Positions 1 to 5,329 of a stretch of DNA of 9,605 nt are shown piece after piece; position 1 is the stretch's first letter, and the number at the start of each line of letters is the position of its first letter. The stretch covers positions 1 through 9,605 of the forward strand of contig JAWXTX010000103.1 in assembly GCA_044433165.1 (NCBI GenBank), in the 5' to 3' direction. A model generated the notes under the pieces. The model did no database searches. It saw only the letters and a list, made by a program, of their open reading frames with translations, and was not told the origin of the DNA. This DNA comes from Ferrimonas sp044433165 (GTDB taxonomy: Bacteria; Pseudomonadota; Gammaproteobacteria; Enterobacterales; Shewanellaceae). The position numbers and the translations under genes were made by a program.

Positions 1-1317
1 AATCCACGTTTATGCCTACTGGGGTTAACAGCAACCCCTTATCGGCTTGATGGCGGCTGGATTTATCAGCGTCATTATTTAGGAGCATTACGCAGCACTG
101 AGCCAAAACCTTTTCAAGAATGCATTTTTGAATTACCTATTGGCGATCTCATTAAACAAGGTTTTTTAACGCCACCAAAAGTTATTGATGGCGCGGTAGC
201 CCAATGGCTATTACCCTTACAAGATGGCAGCTTGCCTCAAGTAGAACCGGAATTAATTAAACGGGCCACCACACTGATTTGCCAACAAATTGTGGAGCAA
301 GCCACTACCCGCCAAGGGGTGATTGTGTTTGCCGCCAGTGTCCGCCATGGTCAAGAGATCATGGCTAATTTACCAGTAGAGCAATCCGCTTTAATTACCG
401 CTGCTACCACTAAGTCTGATCGCGCCACATTAATCCAAGCATTTAAAAACAAACAACTTAAATTTTTAGTGAATGTCTCGGTGCTAACCACTGGATTTGA
501 TGCACCACATGTTGATCTAATTGCGCTGTTACGATGCACTGATTCTGCGGCGTTATATCAACAAATGGTCGGCCGCGGCCTGCGTTTAGCCCCCGATAAA
601 CATGACTGCTTAGTGCTTGATTATGCTGGTAATGGTTATTCCATCTATTCCCCTGAAATTGGGGAGCCTCGGCCACATAAAGACACAGTACCGGTACAGA
701 TAAGCTGCCCGAAATGCCGTTACAATAACGCCTTTTGGGGGCGCAAAGATGAATTTGGCTACGTTACTGAACATTTTGGCCGTCGTTGCCAATTTAGTCA
801 GCGAGTTGAGGACACACTAGAGCAATGCGATTACCGCTTTCGCTTTAAAGAGTGCCCTGATTGTTTAGCGGAAAATGACATTGCTGCACGTGAATGTCAT
901 CAATGCCAGAAACTGTTAGCCGATCCCGATAAACGCCTGCAAGAGGTATTAAAATTAAAAGATTATAAGGTGATCCGCTGTTGTGGCTTACAGTTAGTAA
1001 GCACCACCACCCCTCATGCCAAGCAAGCTATTAAGGTAACTTGGTTTGATGAAGACGGTTTTGAGCTCAACCGGCTCTTTTCTTTTGACTCAACAGCACA
1101 AAAAGGGCACTTTTATCATCAATTTATTCGAGCGCACTTAAAAAATCCCGGCCAACCACTGCGATTTTCTGATGCCAGCGATGTAATTCAGCACCAACAT
1201 TTATTCCGCCATCCAGACTTTGTTATCGCACGTCACGAAAAAAAGCGATTCTGGAAGGTGATTGAGACCCTGTTTGATTACCAAGGGCGCTACCGTACTG
1301 CTACAGCCGCAAGCTAG
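1..1317 (+). CDS. radD: RadD-family SF2 helicase/ATPase, 5'-truncated
   Basis: The frame is open from base 1, so the gene starts upstream; 438 codons are present. It encodes the C-terminal three quarters of a superfamily 2 helicase-like ATPase. Motif III (LTATPYR, nt 25-45), motif V (LTTGFDAPH, about 484-510) and motif VI (QQMVGRGLRL, 559-588) are all visible. The Walker A and DEAH motifs would lie in the missing part. Downstream are two cysteine clusters, probably zinc-binding: CPKC at 706-717 with cysteines at 787 and 826, then CPDC at 853-864 with cysteines at 895 and 904. The sequence follows E. coli RadD (YejH, 586 aa) as I recall it nearly end to end, including GWIYQ, LVNVxVLTTGFDAPHVDLIA and the C-terminal RHPDFV. 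RadD helps in DNA repair and recombination and works with SSB. grxA begins 27 nt after the stop, so the two may be co-transcribed. A TTG at 232 could be taken for a start, but the conserved motif III before it rules that out. Confidence 0.92.
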   Translation, partial: NPRLCLLGLTATPYRLDGGWIYQRHYLGALRSTEPKPFQECIFELPIGDLIKQGFLTPPKVIDGAVAQWLLPLQDGSLPQVEPELIKRATTLICQQIVEQATTRQGVIVFAASVRHGQEIMANLPVEQSALITAATTKSDRATLIQAFKNKQLKFLVNVSVLTTGFDAPHVDLIALLRCTDSAALYQQMVGRGLRLAPDKHDCLVLDYAGNGYSIYSPEIGEPRPHKDTVPVQISCPKCRYNNAFWGRKDEFGYVTEHFGRRCQFSQRVEDTLEQCDYRFRFKECPDCLAENDIAARECHQCQKLLADPDKRLQEVLKLKDYKVIRCCGLQLVSTTTPHAKQAIKVTWFDEDGFELNRLFSFDSTAQKGHFYHQFIRAHLKNPGQPLRFSDASDVIQHQHLFRHPDFVIARHEKKRFWKVIETLFDYQGRYRTATAAS

Positions 1318-1332
1318 ATGGGTTCGGTTACT

Positions 1333-1338
1333 AAGGAG
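1333..1338 (+). promoter_or_regulatory. Shine-Dalgarno site of grxA
   Basis: AAGGAG lies 6 nt before the ATG at 1345. It decides this start over the in-frame ATG at 1318, which directly follows the radD stop and has no such site. Confidence 0.8.
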
Positions 1339-1344
1339 TTTTTC

Positions 1345-1608
1345 ATGTTCGTTGTTATTTTTGGGCGCCCAGGTTGCCCCTATTGCGTTCGAGCCAAAGA
1401 GATAGCTGCAACGTTGCAAACAAAGCACGACGATTTTTCTTATCGTTATGTAGATATGCTCGCCGAGGGGATCACTAAGGCAGAAATAGAAAAAACGGCA
1501 GGTAAGCCAGTGAATACGGTGCCGCAAGTTTTCATTGATTCTGACCATATTGGTGGTTGTGATGATTTTGAAGCTTACGCGAAAGCCAATTTAGGGCTTT
1601 ACGATTAA
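1345..1608 (+). CDS. grxA: Glutaredoxin 1 (GrxA type), 87 aa
   Basis: This is a cytoplasmic dithiol glutaredoxin that uses glutathione to reduce disulfides, for example in ribonucleotide reductase and OxyR in E. coli. The active site CPYC is at residues 11-14, the same positions as in E. coli Grx1 (85 aa). The TVP cis-proline motif is at 58-60 and the glutathione-binding GG at 70-71. The stretch VIFGRPGCPYCVRAK and the AEGITK and AGKPV blocks are typical of GrxA. Residue 72 is Cys in GGCDD, where E. coli Grx1 has Tyr72; GGCDD is the form seen in Grx3-type proteins. The start at 1345 is chosen from the strong ribosome site; starting at 1318 would add nine unconserved residues. It lies 27 nt after radD and is followed by a terminator. 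Confidence 0.95.
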   Translation: MFVVIFGRPGCPYCVRAKEIAATLQTKHDDFSYRYVDMLAEGITKAEIEKTAGKPVNTVPQVFIDSDHIGGCDDFEAYAKANLGLYD

Positions 1609-1620
1609 GGCTAACACCTA

Positions 1621-1653
1621 CCCCCAAGTACTCTAGCTTGGGGGGTTCCTTTT
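1621..1653 (+). terminator. Intrinsic terminator after grxA
   Basis: CCCCCAAG (1621-1628) pairs perfectly with CTTGGGGG (1637-1644) around an 8-nt loop, followed by GGTTCCTTTT. It lies 13 nt after the grxA stop. The opposite strand has no T-run after the hairpin, so it is mainly a plus-strand terminator. Confidence 0.88.
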
Positions 1654-1712
1654 AAGACGTCTTTGCCGCTTCTCCTGAATAACCGGCATCGCGCCCATCC
1701 CATTTTATCTCT

Positions 1713-1889
1713 CTAATTCTCATGCCAATGCTGCTGTTGCCATTGCAACGCACGCGCGTGCTGCGCAATTTGCGTAACTAATTGTTCAAGTACATACAGA
1801 TCCGACGTTTGATCTCGTTGTTGACGTAACTGGCAGAGCAACTTCTGGCGATATTGCATCATGGGGATGACCTTGTCAGATCCATTCAT
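1713..1889 (-). CDS. Small glutamine-rich protein, 58 aa, unknown
   Basis: I do not recognise this gene. It is a complete ORF from ATG at 1887-1889 to TAG at 1713-1715. GGGGGTGA stands before it, with GGGGG 6 nt from the ATG, close to the ideal Shine-Dalgarno. An in-frame TGA two codons upstream of the ATG excludes a longer form. The product begins MNGSDKVIPMMQYRQKLLCQ and ends QHWHEN. It is about 22% glutamine, has one cysteine (Cys19) and two tryptophans, shows no signal peptide or membrane segment, and reads as one or two amphipathic helices. A promoter-like pair lies directly upstream (1923-1951). It is divergent from the MFS gene and convergent with grxA. A helical chaperone-like or DNA-replication accessory protein is possible, but nothing visible proves it. 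Confidence 0.62.
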   Translation of the reverse strand: MNGSDKVIPMMQYRQKLLCQLRQQRDQTSDLYVLEQLVTQIAQHARALQWQQQHWHEN

Positions 1890-1907
1890 ACTTCACCCCC
1901 AACAAAT

Positions 1908-1923
1908 TGTGAACTGATTCACA
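1908..1923. promoter_or_regulatory. CRP-type operator, perfect dyad
   Basis: TGTGAACTGATTCACA matches the CRP consensus TGTGA-N6-TCACA at all ten fixed bases, and the arms TGTGAA/TTCACA form a 6-bp perfect inverted repeat. It lies between the small ORF (-) and the MFS gene (+). It sits just downstream of the minus-strand -10 at 1923-1928 and covers the predicted start site, where binding would be expected to repress. For the MFS gene it is about 150 bp upstream of the GTG. Confidence 0.6.
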
Positions 1924-1951
1924 TCATACTCAGCATCAAGAATAACAACAA
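1923..1951 (-). promoter_or_regulatory. Promoter of the 58-aa ORF
   Basis: On the minus strand TTGTTG (1946-1951) and TATGAT (1923-1928) are separated by exactly 17 nt. The -10 matches five of six consensus bases and the -35 three. The predicted start near 1916 gives a leader of about 27 nt that contains the CRP-like dyad. Confidence 0.5.
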
Positions 1952-2036
1952 GAAAACTCGGTACATCAAAAGCTCAATGGAAACTGCCAGTGTATGGCTT
2001 TATTTTTAAGCAATTTAGTTCCAGCTCCACCATCTT

Positions 2037-2042
2037 TATAAA
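2037..2042 (+). promoter_or_regulatory. Possible -10 element of the MFS gene
   Basis: TATAAA lies 31 nt before the GTG at 2074. The hexamer 17 nt upstream (TTTAGT) is a poor -35, so the promoter may need an activator or lie elsewhere. Confidence 0.28.
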
Positions 2043-2061
2043 GATTTGGGACCATTCACAT

Positions 2062-2066
2062 AGGAG
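2062..2066 (+). promoter_or_regulatory. Shine-Dalgarno site that fixes the MFS start
   Basis: AGGAG stands 7 nt before GTG at 2074-2076. The in-frame GTG at 1990 has no such site. Confidence 0.75.
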
Positions 2067-2073
2067 CGCGACC

Positions 2074-3276
2074 GTGACACGGCCAAAAGTGGTATTGCCA
2101 CTTGCTGGGCAAATTGCACTGATTGCTTTAGTCCCTTTAATTTACCAAGTGTTACGTAACAGCACCGGCATACTGGCAACGCAATTAGAGCAACAATTTT
2201 CAATGAGTGCCACGGCTATGGGCGTGATCGCTGGCGCGGTATCTTTAGGGGCAATGCTCGCTATTTTACCAGCAGCGGCTTGGGTGAATCGCTTTGGCGC
2301 GCGCCCAGTTCTGCTTTACGCAACCGCACTCATCGCGTTAGGTGCTGTGGGTTATGCACTGGCCCCTGATCCCATGACATTATTTATTGCCCGCTTTTGC
2401 ATTGGCTTAGGTTCAGGGCCCTATTTAGCCGCAGCAATGGCACGCGCGGAACAAGACACAAGCAGTAATCAATTTAAAGAGTATTCTGGCGAGATCAGTG
2501 CCATTGGTCGTTCTGGTTCAGTATTAGCCGCTGCGCCTTTTGCCATTATTGTTGCTTGGCTTGGGTGGCGCCAGACCATTGCCCTTTTAGCCGCTGCAGC
2601 ATTATTACTGGTGCTTATTTTGTGGCTAAGCGCGAGCAATACCAAGCGCCAACCGCAAACCAACACCATTCCATGGCGCCAGTTACTTTGTGGCAGTGTA
2701 TTGGCGAGGTTGTGCTTATTAATGGCACTGATGGGCAGCATCAGTACCCTTATTGGTTTATGGGGCGGGCCTTGGCTTGCCAGTGCCTATTCATTAAATC
2801 CACATCAGATCAGCTGGTATCTCACTCTATTAACAGCCAGCTTTGCTTTCGGCTCTATCTCCTCCATTAGCCTAACGCGTTGGTTTGGCAAGGCTACGTT
2901 ATCCCTGTTGATCAGCACAGCTATTGCTTTATTATTGCTCCTTGCCAGCCCAGTGCAATTACCACCTACGTTGCTTTTATTCATTTTAGCGGCATTAGGG
3001 TGCTGTTTATCACCAACAGTTTTGGTTTTAGCTGAATTACGCCAAGCAGCACCAACTCATTTAGTTGTCGCCCTATTGGCTGTCTCATCACTGGCGTTTT
3101 CAATGGGGATATTTCTTTTTCAAGCGATATCAGGGATTGTCGTTGATGTGTTTGCGCGGACATCCAGCGGTGGCCACCCCACAATCGCATTTCAGTGGGT
3201 TTTTGTTGTGCTGGCTGTAGGGTTACTGCTGACGTTAATCATGCGCTGGTGCTGCCCGATAAAAAGCGCACCATAA
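2074..3276 (+). CDS. MFS transporter, 12 transmembrane helices
   Basis: This 400-aa integral inner-membrane protein is a major facilitator superfamily permease, a proton-coupled uptake or efflux carrier. Substrate cannot be read from the sequence. About twelve hydrophobic helices are visible in two halves (roughly residues 6-180 and 205-392), split by a hydrophilic loop around 186-202. The loop after helix 2 (AWVNRFGARPVLL, 70-81) is a degenerate form of MFS motif A, with Asn in place of the usual Asp. RFCIGLGSGPYLAA (107-120) is the typical helix 4 stretch, and GLWGGPWLASAY (228-239) resembles a motif of sugar-phosphate-permease-like MFS_1 members. The start is GTG, chosen from the AGGAG 7 nt upstream and because helix 1 begins right after it. 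It stands alone between the CRP-like site and the convergent tRNA-Lys operon. Drug efflux and anion or metabolite uptake are both possible. Confidence 0.85.
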   Translation: MTRPKVVLPLAGQIALIALVPLIYQVLRNSTGILATQLEQQFSMSATAMGVIAGAVSLGAMLAILPAAAWVNRFGARPVLLYATALIALGAVGYALAPDPMTLFIARFCIGLGSGPYLAAAMARAEQDTSSNQFKEYSGEISAIGRSGSVLAAAPFAIIVAWLGWRQTIALLAAAALLLVLILWLSASNTKRQPQTNTIPWRQLLCGSVLARLCLLMALMGSISTLIGLWGGPWLASAYSLNPHQISWYLTLLTASFAFGSISSISLTRWFGKATLSLLISTAIALLLLLASPVQLPPTLLLFILAALGCCLSPTVLVLAELRQAAPTHLVVALLAVSSLAFSMGIFLFQAISGIVVDVFARTSSGGHPTIAFQWVFVVLAVGLLLTLIMRWCCPIKSAP

Positions 3277-3292
3277 ATTTTTTCATCAAAAC

Positions 3293-3313
3293 AAAAAATC
3301 AGCAAAAGCCGAT
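3293..3313 (-). terminator. Intrinsic terminator of the tRNA-Lys operon
   Basis: On the minus strand ATCGGC-TTTT-GCTGAT forms a 6-bp stem with one G-U pair, followed by a run of T (complement of 3293-3298). It lies 26 nt after the CCA end of the last tRNA-Lys. No T-run follows on the plus strand, so it does not obviously end the MFS transcript. Confidence 0.72.
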
Positions 3314-3339
3314 AAGGGAGGTACTGTGGTAGGAAAGTA

Positions 3340-3415
3340 TGGTGGGTCGTGAAGGATTCGAACCTTCGACCAATTGGTTAAAAGCCAACTGCTCTACCGA
3401 CTGAGCTAACGACCC
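3340..3415 (-). tRNA. tRNA-Lys(UUU), third in transcript order
   Basis: This is a 76-nt cloverleaf with encoded CCA. The acceptor pairs GGGTCGT with ACGACCC, the D arm is GCTC/GAGC, the anticodon arm is GTTGG-CTTTTAA-CCAAT with anticodon TTT, and the T arm is GAAGG-TTCGAAT-CCTTC. It is identical to the other two copies and close to E. coli tRNA-Lys. It is the copy next to the terminator. Confidence 0.98.
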
Positions 3416-3499
3416 ATGGTGTTGATAAAAATAAACAGCGTCTACCTTCATCGGTGCCTGCACTGTTGCCAGTGTCCAACTTAAGGCGGTTGGAGAAAA

Positions 3500-3575
3500 T
3501 GGTGGGTCGTGAAGGATTCGAACCTTCGACCAATTGGTTAAAAGCCAACTGCTCTACCGACTGAGCTAACGACCC
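3500..3575 (-). tRNA. tRNA-Lys(UUU), second in transcript order
   Basis: It is identical over all 76 nt to its neighbours, with anticodon TTT and encoded CCA. It is flanked on both sides by the near-identical 84-bp spacers, so it is probably released from a tricistronic precursor. Confidence 0.98.
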
Positions 3576-3659
3576 ATGGTGTTGATAAAAATAAGCAGCG
3601 CCTATCTTTATCGGTGCCTGCACTGTTGCCAGCGTCCAACTTAAGGCGGTTGGAGAAAA

Positions 3660-3735
3660 TGGTGGGTCGTGAAGGATTCGAACCTTCGACCAATTGGTTA
3701 AAAGCCAACTGCTCTACCGACTGAGCTAACGACCC
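3660..3735 (-). tRNA. tRNA-Lys(UUU), first in transcript order
   Basis: It is identical to the other two copies. Its 5' flank (3736 onward) differs from the repeat spacer and carries the operon promoter, so this is the first gene of the transcript. A lysine tRNA cluster directly downstream of cpoB is also found in E. coli. Confidence 0.98.
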
Positions 3736-3780
3736 ATTTAAATTTGCCGGCAGTGGATGTTTTCCAACGCTCCCTGCTGA

Positions 3781-3817
3781 CGGGCGGCTATAATACCAAT
3801 CTTAATTCGCCTTGCAA
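3781..3817 (-). promoter_or_regulatory. Promoter of the tRNA-Lys operon
   Basis: On the minus strand TTGCAA (3812-3817) and TATTAT (3790-3795) are 16 nt apart, followed by the GC-rich discriminator AGCCGCCCG (3781-3789). Strong hexamers with a GC-rich discriminator are typical of stable-RNA promoters under stringent control. The predicted start gives a leader of roughly 45-50 nt. Confidence 0.75.
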
Positions 3818-3860
3818 CAGGAATTTTAATATCCCGCGCCGCATGCACATAAAACCAGCA

Positions 3861-3902
3861 AAGCGCACAAAAAACAGAAAATATCTGTTTAGTTATGCGC
3901 TT
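3861..3902 (-). terminator. Nested hairpin after cpoB, probable operon terminator
   Basis: On the minus strand, 7 nt after the cpoB stop, the inner stem AAACAGA/TCTGTTT closes a 5-nt loop and is followed by more T residues, like an intrinsic terminator. That whole element is enclosed by an outer perfect 7-bp stem AAGCGCA/TGCGCTT, with three further pairs and a small internal loop between. The total is about 17 bp in 42 nt. It probably ends or stabilises the tol-pal mRNA. Confidence 0.65.
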
Positions 3903-3909
3903 ACTGACA

Positions 3910-4656
3910 TTAGTTAAGCTGCTGCTGTGCTAATTGAGCCGCACTGGTATTTGGGTATTGCTGGATCACACTAGCAAAAAACTGCCGAGCTTGAACGCTA
4001 TTACCCAAACGCGCCGCAATTAATCCCTGCTTCAAGATGGAGTCCGCTCGCTTGGAAGAGTCGGGATAACGTTCGACCACTAAGGTAAATGTTTCCGCGG
4101 CTTCAGCCAGCTGCCCTTGGTTATACAGCAATTGCCCTAACCAATAATACGCGTTGGCAGTATAGTCGGAATTTGGGTACTGCTGAATGAACTCTTGAAA
4201 CGCAGAAATTGCATCATCAAAACGACGCTCTTTGGTGGCCAGATCCAACGCATTGCTATAAGCCGTAGACTCTGACAAAGAACCTACTGCGCTTGGCGTG
4301 GCGTTTGCTGCGATTGCTGCCGATGGCGCCGTTTGCAGATCAGCAAGTTGTTGATAGAGCTGCCGCTGACGTTCTAGCATTTGACTCAATTGATGAGCTT
4401 GGTCTTCCGTGTGCCCGCGTAGCATACCAATTTCTTGCTGCATCTGCTCGACCATCTGCTCAAGACGCAATTGCCCTTCAGCATTACTGCGCAGCAGCTG
4501 TTCTAGCCGAGCAACACGGCTGTTGAGATCGGTATTAGCGGTTGGCATCGGTGCACTATAACGCGACAACTCAGACACTGGCACATTAGCCATTGCGGCA
4601 AAACTGCTGATGGCTGCAATAACACAAACAAAGCGGCCCATTTGCATAAGGTTCAT
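3910..4656 (-). CDS. cpoB: Tol-Pal accessory TPR protein CpoB (YbgF)
   Basis: CpoB is a periplasmic protein that coordinates outer-membrane constriction by Tol-Pal with septal peptidoglycan synthesis (PBP1B/LpoB) in E. coli. The 248-aa product is near the E. coli length (263). A signal peptide covers residues 1-23 with AMA before the cleavage site. A heptad-rich coiled coil runs from about 44 to 108, which drives trimerisation in the family. After a short Ala/Ser linker, a C-terminal domain of about three TPR units runs from about 132 to 248, with YYWLGQLLYNQGQLAEAAETF and repeated P-N/D-S spacing. The start lies 5 nt after the pal stop. The ribosome site is weak (only GAG next to the ATG), which suggests translational coupling. 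ATG at codons 4 and 6 is an alternative. It is the last gene of the operon. Confidence 0.95.
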   Translation of the reverse strand: MNLMQMGRFVCVIAAISSFAAMANVPVSELSRYSAPMPTANTDLNSRVARLEQLLRSNAEGQLRLEQMVEQMQQEIGMLRGHTEDQAHQLSQMLERQRQLYQQLADLQTAPSAAIAANATPSAVGSLSESTAYSNALDLATKERRFDDAISAFQEFIQQYPNSDYTANAYYWLGQLLYNQGQLAEAAETFTLVVERYPDSSKRADSILKQGLIAARLGNSVQARQFFASVIQQYPNTSAAQLAQQQLN

Positions 4657-4661
4657 CTCAG

Positions 4662-5300
4662 TTAGTAAGCGATAACCGCACGACGATTACGGGCATGAGC
4701 CGTTTCTGTGCCACTGTTATCCAAAAGCTTTTCTTCACCATAAGGCACTACTTCCATTTGTGAAGTCAGTACGCCCAAACTTTGCAAGTATCGAACAACG
4801 GCCTTCCCCCGACGCTCAGACAAAGCAATGTTGTATTCCGGTGTGCCACGTTCATCTGCATGACCTTCAACAATGATCTTCACGCTTGGGTTTTGCACCA
4901 AAAAGGCCGCATGAGCCTCTAACACCGCTCGATAGTCTGCGCGAATATCGCTTCGATCATACTCAAAGTAAATGGTGTTTTGCTGGGTTAAGTAAGCTTG
5001 TTGTTCACGCAAATGAGCTTGTTGCTCTTGCAGCTGTGCTTGCAGTAATGCTTGTTGTTCTAAACGCAACTCTTCGGGGGTTTTTACCGTTTCAACTACT
5101 CCAAACGCCGGCTCATTACTGCTGCCCCACGGATCGGAAGGCTGATTATAAATATCAACCGTCGGTGCCCCTTGGTTTACGGTGCCGCTGTTGCTGCCCA
5201 AAGCGCTGTCACTTTCCAAACTGCTACTGGAGCTACATGCCGTCAAGGCCAACACCGGTAGCAACGCCATGATTCCCTTTAGCGATTGATTAAATTTCAT
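4662..5300 (-). CDS. pal: Peptidoglycan-associated lipoprotein Pal
   Basis: Pal is an outer-membrane lipoprotein that binds peptidoglycan through an OmpA-like domain and interacts with TolB and TolA. The 212-aa precursor has a lipoprotein signal with lipobox LTAC and the acylated cysteine at residue 22; Ser at +2 fits outer-membrane sorting. A Ser/Gly/Asn-rich tether (23-70) follows. A glutamine-rich helical segment (about 75-107) contains heptads EQQAHLR and EQQAYLT. The OmpA-like domain spans 108-212, with YFEYDRSDI, VEGHADERGTPEYNIALSERR and NRRAV. E. coli Pal is 173 aa; the extra length is mostly the glutamine-rich segment. ATG at 5300 is chosen because TCCTT (5308-5312) gives an AAGGA site 7 nt upstream. 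An upstream in-frame start at 5348 would overlap tolB and spoil the signal peptide. It begins 29 nt after tolB. Confidence 0.97.
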   Translation of the reverse strand: MKFNQSLKGIMALLPVLALTACSSSSSLESDSALGSNSGTVNQGAPTVDIYNQPSDPWGSSNEPAFGVVETVKTPEELRLEQQALLQAQLQEQQAHLREQQAYLTQQNTIYFEYDRSDIRADYRAVLEAHAAFLVQNPSVKIIVEGHADERGTPEYNIALSERRGKAVVRYLQSLGVLTSQMEVVPYGEEKLLDNSGTETAHARNRRAVIAY

Positions 5301-5329
5301 GTTTAAGTCCTTGTTTGTTCTTTTAAATC

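Larger units (their letters stand above)
3340..3735 (-). repeat. Tandem 160-bp repeat carrying tRNA-Lys
   Basis: The unit is a 76-bp tRNA-Lys gene plus an 84-bp spacer. Two full periods and a third tRNA are present, with tRNA ends at 3340, 3500 and 3660, exactly 160 bp apart. The tRNA genes are identical. The two spacers (3416-3499 and 3576-3659) have the same length and differ at five positions, all transitions by my reading. This points to recent tandem duplication or ongoing gene conversion. Confidence 0.95.

Noticed and set aside
1990..2073. N-terminal extension of the MFS protein from an upstream GTG
   Set aside because: The 28 extra residues are polar and unlike MFS N-termini, and the AGGAG site places the start at 2074.
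3378..3623. Minus-strand ORF of 81 codons across the tRNA-Lys units
   Set aside because: It runs through two tRNA genes and their spacer; its repeated peptide simply mirrors the DNA repeat, with no family resemblance.
3340..3735. Possible CRISPR or phage attachment array
   Set aside because: The repeats are tRNA genes with near-identical spacers, not short repeats with unique spacers. No integrase or displaced tRNA 3' copy is seen in the window.
4886..5272. Plus-strand ORF of 128 codons opposite pal
   Set aside because: It is antisense to a well-supported lipoprotein gene, with no recognisable features of its own.
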